A DNA stretch of 64,000 bases from Catalimonadaceae bacterium JC749 (GTDB lineage Bacteria; Bacteroidota; Bacteroidia; Cytophagales; Cyclobacteriaceae). Of the stretch, positions 55,813 through 64,000 are shown in pieces. Numbering within the stretch: position 1 is the first letter of the stretch; each line of letters begins with the position of its first letter. The position numbers and the translations under genes were made by a program. The notes below the pieces were generated by a model, which searched no databases, was not told the origin of the DNA, and saw only the letters and a program-made list of their open reading frames with translations. The stretch covers positions 248,001 to 312,000 of the forward strand of contig JAJNNC010000009.1 in NCBI GenBank assembly GCA_021730635.1. The letters are read 5' to 3'.

Positions 55813-57189
55813 ATGCTATTCAAGGAAAAAGAGCTATCAGGTTGGGGAAATTACCCTAAGGTGAAGACTAAATTGTTGAAACCCCGGTATGTAGAGGAAG
55901 TAAGACAAATTTTAAAGTATAAAAATAATGTTGCCAGAGGATTAGGCCGTAGCTATGGTGATCAGTCTGTCAACGAGGATCACTTCACCACAGACCTTTC
56001 TGCGCTCAATCACTTTATTTCCTTCGATGCTGAAAAGGGTATTCTGGAATGCGAAGCAGGTGTATGTTTGGCGGATATTATCAGCACTTTTGCACCCAAA
56101 GGATGGTTTCCTCTCATTACACCAGGGACTAAGTTTGTAACGATTGGTGGTGCTATCGCAAATGATATTCATGGCAAAGCCCATCATGTGGATGGTTCTT
56201 TTTCCAGTTGTGTCCTGGAATTCAAAATTCTGCTGGCAGACGGTAGCCTGCTGACTGCCAGCAGAAAGGAAAATCCGGACCTGTTTTGGGCAAATTTTGG
56301 AGGATTGGGTTTATTGGGTTTTATCATTTCCGCCAAAATAAAGCTCAGAAAGATTGAGACCACTTACTTCATTACAAAATCAATCAAGATCAGTAATATA
56401 GAGGAGATGCTGGATGCCTTTGATCAGTATGACCAGCAGTACCAGTATTCAGTGGCCTGGATTGATCCTTTGGCCAAAGGAAAGTCGCTTGGAAAAGGTG
56501 TCCTTTCTTTAGGCAATCATGCAACTGTTGCCCAGTTGTCTCCAGCCAAACAAAAAAGCCCATTGAAAATATCGTCTCCAGCCAAACTTACATTACCGTT
56601 TTTCTTGCCTGATTTTTCTCTCAACAAGTATACAGTCTCTGTTTTGAACAAGGCTATAGAGATTGTGCAGAGCCAGAATGGCTCGATTACACATTATGAA
56701 TCTTTTTTCTACCCACTGGATGCGATACACTATTGGAATCGTGGTTACGGGAAACGCGGTTTTATCCAGTATCAATTTGTAATACCTCCTGTCAATGGCA
56801 GCTACAATATTACCCGGATTCTTACCAAAATTGCCAGTAGCGGCTGCGTTCCTTTTTTAAATGTGTTGAAGAAGCTGGGGAAAGCGCAAACAGAAATGCT
56901 TTCTTTTCCAATGGAAGGCTATACTTTTGCCATCGATTTTCCTGTCACGAAAAATTTACCATCGCTCATACGGGATCTGGATGAAATGGTCTTGCATATG
57001 CAAGGGCGTATTTATCTTGGAAAAGATGCCATGCTGGATGAAAAAACATTTCGGGCAATGTATCCCAATTTTGAAAAGTGGCTGGCCGTCAAACAAAAAT
57101 ATGATCCTACCAATTTCTTTTCTTCCAATATTGCCCGCAGATTAGGATTAAAAGCAAAAAAGGATGAAAACAAACTGGTTATTCACTAA
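55813..57189 (+). CDS. FAD-binding oxidase, DprE1-like
   Basis: 458-residue oxidoreductase of the vanillyl-alcohol-oxidase type with FAD_binding_4 and ALO-like C-terminal domains. Signatures are NNVARGLGRSYGDQSVNED (about residues 37-55), TPGTKFVTIGGAIANDIHGK (about 101-120) and the C-terminal FEKWLAVKQKYDPTNFFSSN. The closest known group oxidises decaprenylphosphoryl-ribose at C2 (DprE1). The arabinan-forming partner DprE2 is not nearby, so the substrate may be another polyprenyl sugar. The end overlaps the convergent DUF2452 gene by 11 bp. Confidence 0.86.
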   Translation: MLFKEKELSGWGNYPKVKTKLLKPRYVEEVRQILKYKNNVARGLGRSYGDQSVNEDHFTTDLSALNHFISFDAEKGILECEAGVCLADIISTFAPKGWFPLITPGTKFVTIGGAIANDIHGKAHHVDGSFSSCVLEFKILLADGSLLTASRKENPDLFWANFGGLGLLGFIISAKIKLRKIETTYFITKSIKISNIEEMLDAFDQYDQQYQYSVAWIDPLAKGKSLGKGVLSLGNHATVAQLSPAKQKSPLKISSPAKLTLPFFLPDFSLNKYTVSVLNKAIEIVQSQNGSITHYESFFYPLDAIHYWNRGYGKRGFIQYQFVIPPVNGSYNITRILTKIASSGCVPFLNVLKKLGKAQTEMLSFPMEGYTFAIDFPVTKNLPSLIRDLDEMVLHMQGRIYLGKDAMLDEKTFRAMYPNFEKWLAVKQKYDPTNFFSSNIARRLGLKAKKDENKLVIH

Positions 57190-57655
57190 CCTCCTCTGCT
57201 TCACTGTCGACTTCCCACGTATGATCTGCCAGTAAGGTCACCTGAGCTATGTATTTTCTATAGGGAAAACTTCTCCCCCATTCTTTGGGGGAAATCATGG
57301 ATAGCACGTCCTGGCCATCCTTTTTTTCATATAAAAAATAGGTATGGGAAATGATAGGTTCGAAGTTCATTTGTGCGGAATAGATTCTTTCCGATACTTC
57401 AACTCTGCGTTTGATTTCGTTTGCCTGTTTGATCAGTGTTTGCACCTGATGATAAATCTGCGACATCTGACGGTCAGTCTGTTGTCTCATGGCCATCACC
57501 GCACGCCCTTTCAGCTTACCTTTATCTTCAGGTTTAATAAGAGCACTCCCCACATGATGAGGAAAAGCAATCAAGCCCGGATGATCCGTTATTTTTTCCC
57601 TCTCTTTTTCCAGATCAATTTTATCAATATCAATTCTTTGACTTTTATCGGCCAT
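57179..57655 (-). CDS. DUF2452 family protein
   Basis: 158-residue soluble protein. It shows the DUF2452 core: LIAFPHHVGSALIKPEDKGK (about 29-48), then FEPIISHTYFLYEKKDG (about 97-113) and the closing LLADHTWEVDSE. A charged helical middle (TDRQMSQIYHQVQTLIKQAN) may form a coiled coil. The function is unknown. A 48-residue membrane peptide gene ends 3 bp upstream of its start, so the two are likely co-translated. Confidence 0.85.
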   Translation of the reverse strand: MADKSQRIDIDKIDLEKEREKITDHPGLIAFPHHVGSALIKPEDKGKLKGRAVMAMRQQTDRQMSQIYHQVQTLIKQANEIKRRVEVSERIYSAQMNFEPIISHTYFLYEKKDGQDVLSMISPKEWGRSFPYRKYIAQVTLLADHTWEVDSEAEEVSE

Positions 57656-57658
57656 AGT

Positions 57659-57805
57659 TTATTTATTTGAAGGAGAGATTCTTTCTTTTAAATTTGGTTT
57701 AGAACCCGGAAACGTAGTTTTGCTGGCAATATCAATCCCTAAATAAAGCATGATTATCAGAAAAATGATTGCCAGGATCATAAAGATTTTTTTGGAACGT
57801 GGCAT
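57659..57805 (-). CDS. small single-helix membrane protein, 48 aa
   Basis: Short gene (ATG at 57803-57805, stop at 57659-57661) encoding MPRSKKIFMILAIIFLIIML and onward to a tail with LYLGIDIASKTTFPGSKP. It has one membrane helix (residues about 8-24) and a basic, Pro/Ser-rich end. Its stop is 3 bp before the DUF2452 start, and a start, hydrophobic helix and tail pattern of this kind recurs in relatives as I recall. The function is unknown. Confidence 0.68.
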   Translation of the reverse strand: MPRSKKIFMILAIIFLIIMLYLGIDIASKTTFPGSKPNLKERISPSNK

Positions 57806-57918
57806 TTTACTTTCCAGTTTTACCTGAAAAACGCTAATGAATAAAATTAGTTCAGGTACTTTCTAAGACAAAAACACTATTCGCTATATTTCCCTTACGT
57901 AAAATAATACACATAGAT

Positions 57919-58965
57919 ATGGATGCGTTTTATGCATCTGTGGAACAGAGAGACTTTCCGGCTTTTCGTAATAAACCGCTATGTGTAGGAGGAAGCAGGG
58001 AAAGAGGGGTTGTAGCTGCAGCCAGTTACGAAGCACGGCAATACGGAATTAAATCGGCGATGCCCTCTGCCCACGCTTTCCGGCTATGCCCACAGGTAAT
58101 CTTCGTAGCACCTCGTTTTGAGGTTTATAAAAAAGTTTCTGAACAAATTCGTCAAATCTTCTTTCAGTATACTGATCTGGTAGAACCGCTCTCCCTGGAT
58201 GAGGCCTATCTGGATGTGACTGAAGACAAACAGCAGATCAAATCAGCGACCATCATCGCCCAAAAAATCAAGGCGCATATTAAACAAACCACAGGACTTA
58301 CAGCCTCAGCCGGTGTTTCCTATAACAAATTCCTGGCTAAGATCGCTTCCGCCTATGAAAAACCTGATGGACTAAAAGTGATTCTTCCGGAAGAGGCTGC
58401 CCATTTTTTAGAACAATTGCCCATAGAAGATTTCTATGGCATTGGTAAAGTGACAGCCCACAAAATGCATCTGATGGACATACGGCTGGGAAAAGACTTA
58501 AAACAGCAATCCTTGTCTTTTCTACAAAAGCATTTTGGCAAGGCAGGCCTTTTTTTCTATGAAATGGTTCGTGGTTCAGACAATCGCGCCGTCACTCCCA
58601 ACCGGATCAGAAAATCCATAGGCACTGAAAAGACTTTTTCTTCAGATTTACAGGATTTGAAAACCATTCATGAAAAACTAAACGAGTTATCCGTTGAGCT
58701 GACAGAAAGAATTAGTCATCTTCAGGATTCGGGTACTACCCTTACCCTAAAGATTAAGTTTGAGAATTTTACGCAAGTGACCAGAAGCACTACCGCTTCC
58801 CTACCTTTTCTACAAACGCCCGTGATTTATCAGACTGCTCAATATTTATTGCAATCAGTAGTGATTGAAGACAGACGGATCAGGTTACTGGGGCTAACCA
58901 TTAGCAACCTGATGCCTAAAAAAGTGCAAACAACAGGATCTCAATTAACCATAGATTTTGATTAA
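57919..58965 (+). CDS. dinB: DNA polymerase IV (DinB), start uncertain
   Basis: Y-family translesion polymerase, 348 residues from the first standard start. Signatures are MDAFYASVEQRD, SYEARQYGIKSAMP, SLDEAYLDVTE (catalytic Asp/Glu pair), the thumb segment LPIEDFYGIGKVTAHKM, and a little-finger domain. The in-frame codons before 57919 read RKIIHID, the conserved N-terminus that carries the first metal-binding Asp. A product from 57919 would lack it. No ATG, GTG or TTG occurs upstream before the stop at 57838, so translation probably begins at a rare codon, perhaps ATA at 57886. The C-terminal clamp-binding tail (GSQLTIDFD) is present. Confidence 0.9.
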   Translation: MDAFYASVEQRDFPAFRNKPLCVGGSRERGVVAAASYEARQYGIKSAMPSAHAFRLCPQVIFVAPRFEVYKKVSEQIRQIFFQYTDLVEPLSLDEAYLDVTEDKQQIKSATIIAQKIKAHIKQTTGLTASAGVSYNKFLAKIASAYEKPDGLKVILPEEAAHFLEQLPIEDFYGIGKVTAHKMHLMDIRLGKDLKQQSLSFLQKHFGKAGLFFYEMVRGSDNRAVTPNRIRKSIGTEKTFSSDLQDLKTIHEKLNELSVELTERISHLQDSGTTLTLKIKFENFTQVTRSTTASLPFLQTPVIYQTAQYLLQSVVIEDRRIRLLGLTISNLMPKKVQTTGSQLTIDFD

Positions 58966-59263
58966 GCCCAACCTCAACTTCAATTTTTCTCATCTTTTTT
59001 CATAGGAATATTACCCAAATAGTCCAATTTTATTCTAGCACTACAACCTATTTATATTCCTATATTGGGAAAAGACGTTCCAACTATCATATAACAAGCT
59101 GTTATTCAGTTATTTGCATACAAATGTAAATTATAGCCTCATTATACTTTTCTTACAATCCACTTCATTAATTTAATTTTAATAGGATTAATTTTTGCAT
59201 AATAATGATAAAAAATAGGCCATAACTCCTAATAAACAGCCTTTTTTAAGAACTTTTTAAGAT
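58966..59263. other. 298 bp AT-rich leader between dinB and the PKD adhesin gene
   Basis: No gene, tRNA or terminator was recognised. A TAATTTTTG octamer-like element near 59183-59193 deviates from the -7 consensus by one spacer base and lacks a clear -33. A repeated CTTTTTTAAG/CTTTTTAAG pair lies just before the start at 59264. Confidence 0.4.
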
Positions 59264-62200
59264 ATGATTTCTTTGAAAAGTATATTTTTAACCACAACGG
59301 CTTTCTTTTGGACCAGAAAAGTAAAGGTGCCATTGGCTCTTTTATTTTTATGTCTCTGCTTCACACTACAGGGGTATGCACAATGTGCGCTTTATAGTAA
59401 TCCGGGTAACAATGTGATCAGCGAGCCAAGGACTTGTGCCCCTAATCTTTTTCAGTGGGAAATTACTTATTCGGTACGGACAGGAAGAGCAGTACAGTTT
59501 CTGATAGACTGGGGTAATGGTACTGATACGATTTCAGCACCTACCAACGTGGGTACGGCTGGTATGTTTACTGTTTATGTAGACACTGTAGAATATGTTT
59601 ATCCAAAAGGAGGAGATGACTGTAACTACCTGCCTACTGCATATGTCATTATTGATGGCGTTCAATGCTTAAATTCAGACCAGAGCCAAAGTATAACCGT
59701 ATGGGATCTGGATGATGAGAATGGAGGACAGCCCAGAATTGATCCTCCCCTGTATCGGGTTTGTCTGGGAGAAAGTGCTACCATCAGTTTTAGAGATAAT
59801 AGCATTTGGAACTGTGTTCCCAACTCAGGAGAAAACGATCGCATCAATGATCTGGGAAGATGGGTGCAATGGATTTACGGAACTGGCCCGGCAGGAAACA
59901 GGATTCCCAACGTAGAAGTCAATGGAGCACCACGAACCTATAGCTTTGATGGCCCGGTAGAATACCTTCCAGGCCCCATCACAGCACCTAACTCTCAGAG
60001 TTATGATATCTTCGTACCGGCCACTTTTAACCCCGCAGATATCGGTAAAGAATTTGAGGTTCAACTTAGGAACTGGAATATCTGCAACCCTTATGACGCC
60101 AATTTAGGAGATGGCAATCCCTTAAATCCTGTGGACCCCAATGGAGACAGTGCCTATATTGAAACGGAAGCCAGGATTGTGATCGTCAAAAAATCTGAAC
60201 CTGATTTTCGCACACGCTTAAATAACAGTGCAGGAGCAGTAAAAACAGAGTTTTGCCTGGGAGAAACTATTTTCTTTCAGGATCAGACACCTTCTATCCC
60301 GGATGCAAATTTTAAGTATGAATGGAAAATATATGACGATGCTGCAGGCACCACCCTATTAAGAACGCAACCTGGTAAAAACATCGCCTTTTCTTCCTTT
60401 CCTACTAAAGGAACAAAAATGATTAGTCTCACTGTCAGAGATGAGAACTCCGTCGGACAATGTGGTGGCACCATTACAAAATTCATTGACATTCTCTCAG
60501 TAGCAGATGCTCAAATTACCGTTACCGATGAACTGGACCAACCACTCAATTCATTATGCTACGATCCGGCCAACCCAACAGCATTTAAGGTTAAGTTTAC
60601 AGATAATTCTACAGATTTTGATCCGGCCACCTCTCAGTGGCAATGGAATTTTTATCACCATAATGGTGCTACTTACCAGAACGATAGTACCAAAAACGGA
60701 GCAGGTATACAGGAAAGTTATATCGCGACCTACACCCAACCTGGTTCCTATATGGCTGTGCTGACCAATACAGCAAGTAATGTTGACTGTACAACCCAAG
60801 ACACTGTTTTCGTTCATATTTATCACAAACCGGCAGCCGATTTTGATGCTTTACCGGTATGTCTGTCAGATAGTACGGAATTTATCAGTACGGCTACTAT
60901 CCCGACCCTTGTGAACAATGACGACATCGCCCAATATGGCTGGGACTTTGATTATGACGGGATTACTTTTACCCCTGATACCACCACCACTGAGGCTACC
61001 CCATTCAAGCATAAGTATGACCTGCCAGGCACCTATCAGGTTGCGCATCAGGTAATCACGACGAAAGGAAACTGCTCTGACATGGTGGTAAAGGATGTAG
61101 AGGTTAAGCCCATTCCTATCGTTACATTCCAGGCTGATCAGATCATTGGTTGTTCTCCCTTAAAAGTCAATTTTACCATAGACACACCCCTGTCCAGTCA
61201 ACCCGTTTCGATAAACGCTTACATCTGGCATGTTCTGAATCTTAAAACCGGTACAGAGAACACTTTCAATGTAGCGCCCACGGCCGGTACGTTCAATGCT
61301 CCCGATTTTGTCAACAATCAAATTACGGCTATTGATCATCTGTATGAAGTATGGCTGGAAGCTGTTCCTGGGAATGGTTGCCCTGCTATCAGCGAAAGAA
61401 TAATCATCACTGTTTTTCCCGGACCAACTTCTGAATTTAATATTACTAATTTGTTGGGCACGGAGAACAACTGTTCGCCAAGAAACTACCAATTTCAGGT
61501 AACTGCTGCTACCCAGGCCCTAATTCCGGATGCCTATCACTGGACCATATTGGATGAATCTAACCAAAGCGTGGTGGTAGATCAAACCATATCCGGTATG
61601 GAGCCCAACTTCAGTTATACACTTCTCAACGAGGGCGCTAATACAAAAAAATATAGGGTTAGACTGATTGCAGAAAGGTTAGGCATGTGCTTCAGTGCCA
61701 CCGAAAAGATCATTTTTGTCAACCCTGTTCCAAGCTCTGCTTTTTCAACCACACTGATTGAGTCAGACTGTCAATTAATGACTTTTCATGTAGAGGCACA
61801 ACAGAAAGGGCTCAATTATGATTGGACCATCAGCCCTCAACCTATCAACTCACCAGACCTGAGCCAAAGCCAATTTGAGCTGGTATATGATAAAAAATTA
61901 GGGGCTTCCTATGAGGTGGACATTTCGCTGAAAACAACCAACATGGTGGACTGTGAAAGTACGGAAACGGTTGATCAAATGACGATTCACCCACGTGAGT
62001 TGTTAGATGCTTCCTTTTTTGTGAATCCTTCTATTCTGGAAATTCCCAGTAAAACCGTTAGCATCAACAATAATACTATCAACAGCAGTTGGACTTATCA
62101 GTGGGATTTCGGTGATGGCACCACTTCCACGGAAGAGATTCCCGGTTTCCATGAGTATGAAACCTATGGAGAATACTGGATTAAACTCACCATACATGGA

Positions 62201-63553
62201 CAGTATTGTTCGGTGCGGGATTCTGCCAAAGTGATCATTAAGCAAACACTACCACAAACTGACTTCGAATTTGTACAGTTGGAAGATTGTCAGCCCTTGG
62301 CAGTAACGTTTACTAACCTGTCGCAATATGCAGAGGAGGACACCTATCTTTGGGATTTCGGCGATGGTGCTACTTCCACTGAGATTAATCCCAGCCATAC
62401 CTATGCTTCACCAGGCGTTTACAGAATTTCGTTGAAAGCCAGCAACAGTTTAGGCATCATAGTAGAAAAGCAAAAAGATTTTATCGTTGATTTTTCTCAA
62501 CTTCCCAAGGCTGCATTCAGTACCTATGGATTAGGTCCGTTCTATCCCAAACAAAATGTCAATTTTCGGAACCAAAGCCAGAATGCCAGTAGCTATTTCT
62601 GGGATTTCGGTGACGGAGAAACCAGCGAGGAAATAGAACCGGTGCATCAATTTGAAGAACCTGGCACTTACGATATCACCCTGATCATTCAGAATGAAAT
62701 AGGGTGTATCGATACCTTGAAACAACCTTTCACGATTGATCCTTTGATACCAATCGTTGATTTTACCTATGAACCACCCCAGGGTTGCCGTCCACTGACT
62801 GTACAATTCAGGAACATGAGCCGCTATACAGATCCAAAATCCTACTACTGGAGTTTTGGAGAAGGGGAAGGTTTCTCCACAGAAGAGAATCCTACCTACA
62901 CCTATTATGAAGCTGGTATTTATACGGTTACCTTGGAAGCCAAAAACAGTGCTGGGGTAAAAGTTACTGAAATGAAAGAGTTTAGTGTAGAGGTATTTGA
63001 TAACCCTATCGCCGGTTTTAAGCTCAGACCTGAAAAAACTTTCCTGGGCGAAAACATATATTTTGCAAACCTGAGTATAGGGGCTAAATATTACTTCTGG
63101 GATTTTGGTGACGGCAATACCTCTTCTGAATTTGAACCTGTTTACCAGTATAACCGCCCAGGCGCCTATGATATCACCCTCATTGTAGAAAATGAGAAAG
63201 GGTGTGTGGATACTTTGAAAAAGGAAAACGCAATTGTGGTAGAGGAAGGAGGAAAAATCATGGTTCCAAATGCCTTCACACCCTCAACCGATGGACCAGG
63301 GAGTGTAGATCCATCCGGAGACAGTAAAAACGACGTTTTCTTACCCATTATTGAAGGGATTACCTCCTATCATCTGCTGATATTTAATCGTTGGGGAGAA
63401 TTGATGTTTGAAACCTATGAAAAGACTTACGGCTGGGATGGTTACTACAAAGGCAGGCTCTGTCCGAAGGATGTGTATGTGTATAAATTAGAAATCAAAT
63501 TCAGCGACGGCAGATCAGAAACCCTGGTCGGAGATGTTACCTTAATCCGGTAA
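59264..63553 (+). CDS. SprB-like PKD-repeat surface protein with gliding-motility C-terminal domain
   Basis: 1429-residue secreted protein with a signal peptide (VPLALLFLCLCFTLQGYAQ, cut near residue 40). It has an N-terminal region with a WGNGTDT loop, then PKD and PKD-like domains: WDFDYDG near 570 and five WDFGDG/WSFGEG copies from about 945 to 1300. The last about 90 residues form the gliding-motility-associated C-terminal domain (NAFTPSTDGPGSVDPSGDSK, then WDGYYKGRLCPKDVYVYKLE). This is a type B T9SS sorting signal. It is likely an adhesin or motility protein. Directly downstream is a PorP/SprF gene, the usual partner. Confidence 0.92.
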   Translation: MISLKSIFLTTTAFFWTRKVKVPLALLFLCLCFTLQGYAQCALYSNPGNNVISEPRTCAPNLFQWEITYSVRTGRAVQFLIDWGNGTDTISAPTNVGTAGMFTVYVDTVEYVYPKGGDDCNYLPTAYVIIDGVQCLNSDQSQSITVWDLDDENGGQPRIDPPLYRVCLGESATISFRDNSIWNCVPNSGENDRINDLGRWVQWIYGTGPAGNRIPNVEVNGAPRTYSFDGPVEYLPGPITAPNSQSYDIFVPATFNPADIGKEFEVQLRNWNICNPYDANLGDGNPLNPVDPNGDSAYIETEARIVIVKKSEPDFRTRLNNSAGAVKTEFCLGETIFFQDQTPSIPDANFKYEWKIYDDAAGTTLLRTQPGKNIAFSSFPTKGTKMISLTVRDENSVGQCGGTITKFIDILSVADAQITVTDELDQPLNSLCYDPANPTAFKVKFTDNSTDFDPATSQWQWNFYHHNGATYQNDSTKNGAGIQESYIATYTQPGSYMAVLTNTASNVDCTTQDTVFVHIYHKPAADFDALPVCLSDSTEFISTATIPTLVNNDDIAQYGWDFDYDGITFTPDTTTTEATPFKHKYDLPGTYQVAHQVITTKGNCSDMVVKDVEVKPIPIVTFQADQIIGCSPLKVNFTIDTPLSSQPVSINAYIWHVLNLKTGTENTFNVAPTAGTFNAPDFVNNQITAIDHLYEVWLEAVPGNGCPAISERIIITVFPGPTSEFNITNLLGTENNCSPRNYQFQVTAATQALIPDAYHWTILDESNQSVVVDQTISGMEPNFSYTLLNEGANTKKYRVRLIAERLGMCFSATEKIIFVNPVPSSAFSTTLIESDCQLMTFHVEAQQKGLNYDWTISPQPINSPDLSQSQFELVYDKKLGASYEVDISLKTTNMVDCESTETVDQMTIHPRELLDASFFVNPSILEIPSKTVSINNNTINSSWTYQWDFGDGTTSTEEIPGFHEYETYGEYWIKLTIHGQYCSVRDSAKVIIKQTLPQTDFEFVQLEDCQPLAVTFTNLSQYAEEDTYLWDFGDGATSTEINPSHTYASPGVYRISLKASNSLGIIVEKQKDFIVDFSQLPKAAFSTYGLGPFYPKQNVNFRNQSQNASSYFWDFGDGETSEEIEPVHQFEEPGTYDITLIIQNEIGCIDTLKQPFTIDPLIPIVDFTYEPPQGCRPLTVQFRNMSRYTDPKSYYWSFGEGEGFSTEENPTYTYYEAGIYTVTLEAKNSAGVKVTEMKEFSVEVFDNPIAGFKLRPEKTFLGENIYFANLSIGAKYYFWDFGDGNTSSEFEPVYQYNRPGAYDITLIVENEKGCVDTLKKENAIVVEEGGKIMVPNAFTPSTDGPGSVDPSGDSKNDVFLPIIEGITSYHLLIFNRWGELMFETYEKTYGWDGYYKGRLCPKDVYVYKLEIKFSDGRSETLVGDVTLIR

Positions 63554-63589
63554 AAATTAATGATCACATGGCTTTGAATGATATAATCT

Positions 63590-64000
63590 ATGGGTAGGCA
63601 TTTACTTTTTATCTTAACTTTCATATTTACGTTTCTCAAGAGTTTTGGGCAAGATCCCAGCTTTACACAATATTATGCGGCTCCTCTTCATTTGAATCCT
63701 GCCTTTACAGGAACAACTAACCAACATAGGGTTGCGGTGAATTACAGGAATCATTGGGCAAGCCTGCCGAAAGCTTTTGTTACTTATGCTTTTTCCTATG
63801 ATTATAATATAAAAGGTTCTAACAGTAATGTAGGCTTCCTGGCTAAGACCGACCGGGCAGGCACCGCTAGTTTACAATCTACTACTGTGGCAGGTATTTA
63901 CAGCTATTCCATTCCCCTTACCGATGGGGTTAGAGTGATGCCGGCTATACAAATAGGCTATACTACTCAAAACCTGGATTTCTCAAAAATTATTTTGGGG
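63590..64000 (+). CDS. PorP/SprF family T9SS-associated membrane protein, 3' end outside window
   Basis: Frame open from the ATG at 63590 to the end (137 residues visible). A signal peptide (HLLFILTFIFTFLKSFGQ) is followed by DPSFTQYYAAPLHLNPAFTG, the PorP/SprF signature, then strand-like blocks ending in VMPAIQIGYTTQNLDF. It lies 36 bp after the PKD protein's stop. PorP/SprF proteins anchor or help secrete their adjacent type B substrate at the outer membrane; here that is the SprB-like protein. Confidence 0.93.
   Translation, partial: MGRHLLFILTFIFTFLKSFGQDPSFTQYYAAPLHLNPAFTGTTNQHRVAVNYRNHWASLPKAFVTYAFSYDYNIKGSNSNVGFLAKTDRAGTASLQSTTVAGIYSYSIPLTDGVRVMPAIQIGYTTQNLDFSKIILG

Overview
The window reads as chromosomal DNA of a gliding-type member of the Bacteroidota, most likely order Cytophagales. 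The indications are a type IX secretion (T9SS) sorting domain on a DUF1501 protein, a gliding-motility-type C-terminal domain on a giant PKD protein followed by a PorP/SprF gene, loose lipoboxes, AT-rich gene starts with little Shine-Dalgarno signal, and several matches to the Bacteroidota promoter (TTTG, spacer, TAnnTTTG). Gene order miaB, sigma-54 activator, LptE-like, TPR-like, secG also fits this group. No rRNA, tRNA, CRISPR array, transposase or phage gene was found; it is mostly ordinary chromosome.

Region by region. 1-7.3 kb: a plus-strand operon (miaB cut by the window edge, a receiver-less sigma-54 enhancer-binding protein, an LptE-like lipoprotein, a TPR-like protein, secG), an orphan reverse gene, then groES-groEL with a vegetative promoter and a possible sigma-54 promoter. 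7.3-21.7 kb: a long minus-strand block with a metal-dependent hydrolase, serine dehydratase, exonuclease VII, a cobalamin adenosyltransferase, a large membrane/TPR protein, plsC-gatC, fructosamine kinase plus a DUF6786 fragment, an OPT transporter and two AI-2E family permeases. 22-24.5 kb: two secreted lipoproteins (S41 peptidase, alpha/beta hydrolase). 24.5-29.7 kb: an AT-rich segment with a gene-free 527 bp stretch, a fused oxoamine-synthase/acyltransferase, and divergent from it two STAS-like proteins and a soluble sensor kinase; this is the least explained part. 29.8-42.5 kb: alpha-rhamnosidase, NmrA-like reductase, M23 peptidase, J-protein, pirin, deoxynucleoside kinase, Tex, a GH63-type glycosidase and Hsp20. 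42.6-51 kb: envelope lipoproteins, a beta-barrel, a GT-C glycosyltransferase and a DUF1800-DUF1501 pair. 51-58.9 kb: aldo/keto reductase, serine hydrolase, retropepsin-like protease, RarA, DUF2062, DprE1-like oxidase, DUF2452 with a 48-residue membrane peptide, and DinB. 59.2-64 kb: a SprB-like PKD adhesin followed by the start of a PorP/SprF gene.

How the genes work together. Much of the window serves the envelope: SecG and LptE in export, T9SS substrates and their PorP/SprF partner at the surface, and many lipoproteins. Glycoside breakdown is represented by GH78 and GH63 enzymes, and proteostasis by GroESL, Hsp20 and a J-protein. The most notable regulatory idea is that the receiver-less sigma-54 activator may drive the groESL promoter about 3 kb downstream of its gene. 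The most notable candidate for an undescribed system is the oxoamine-synthase fusion facing a STAS-STAS-kinase operon.
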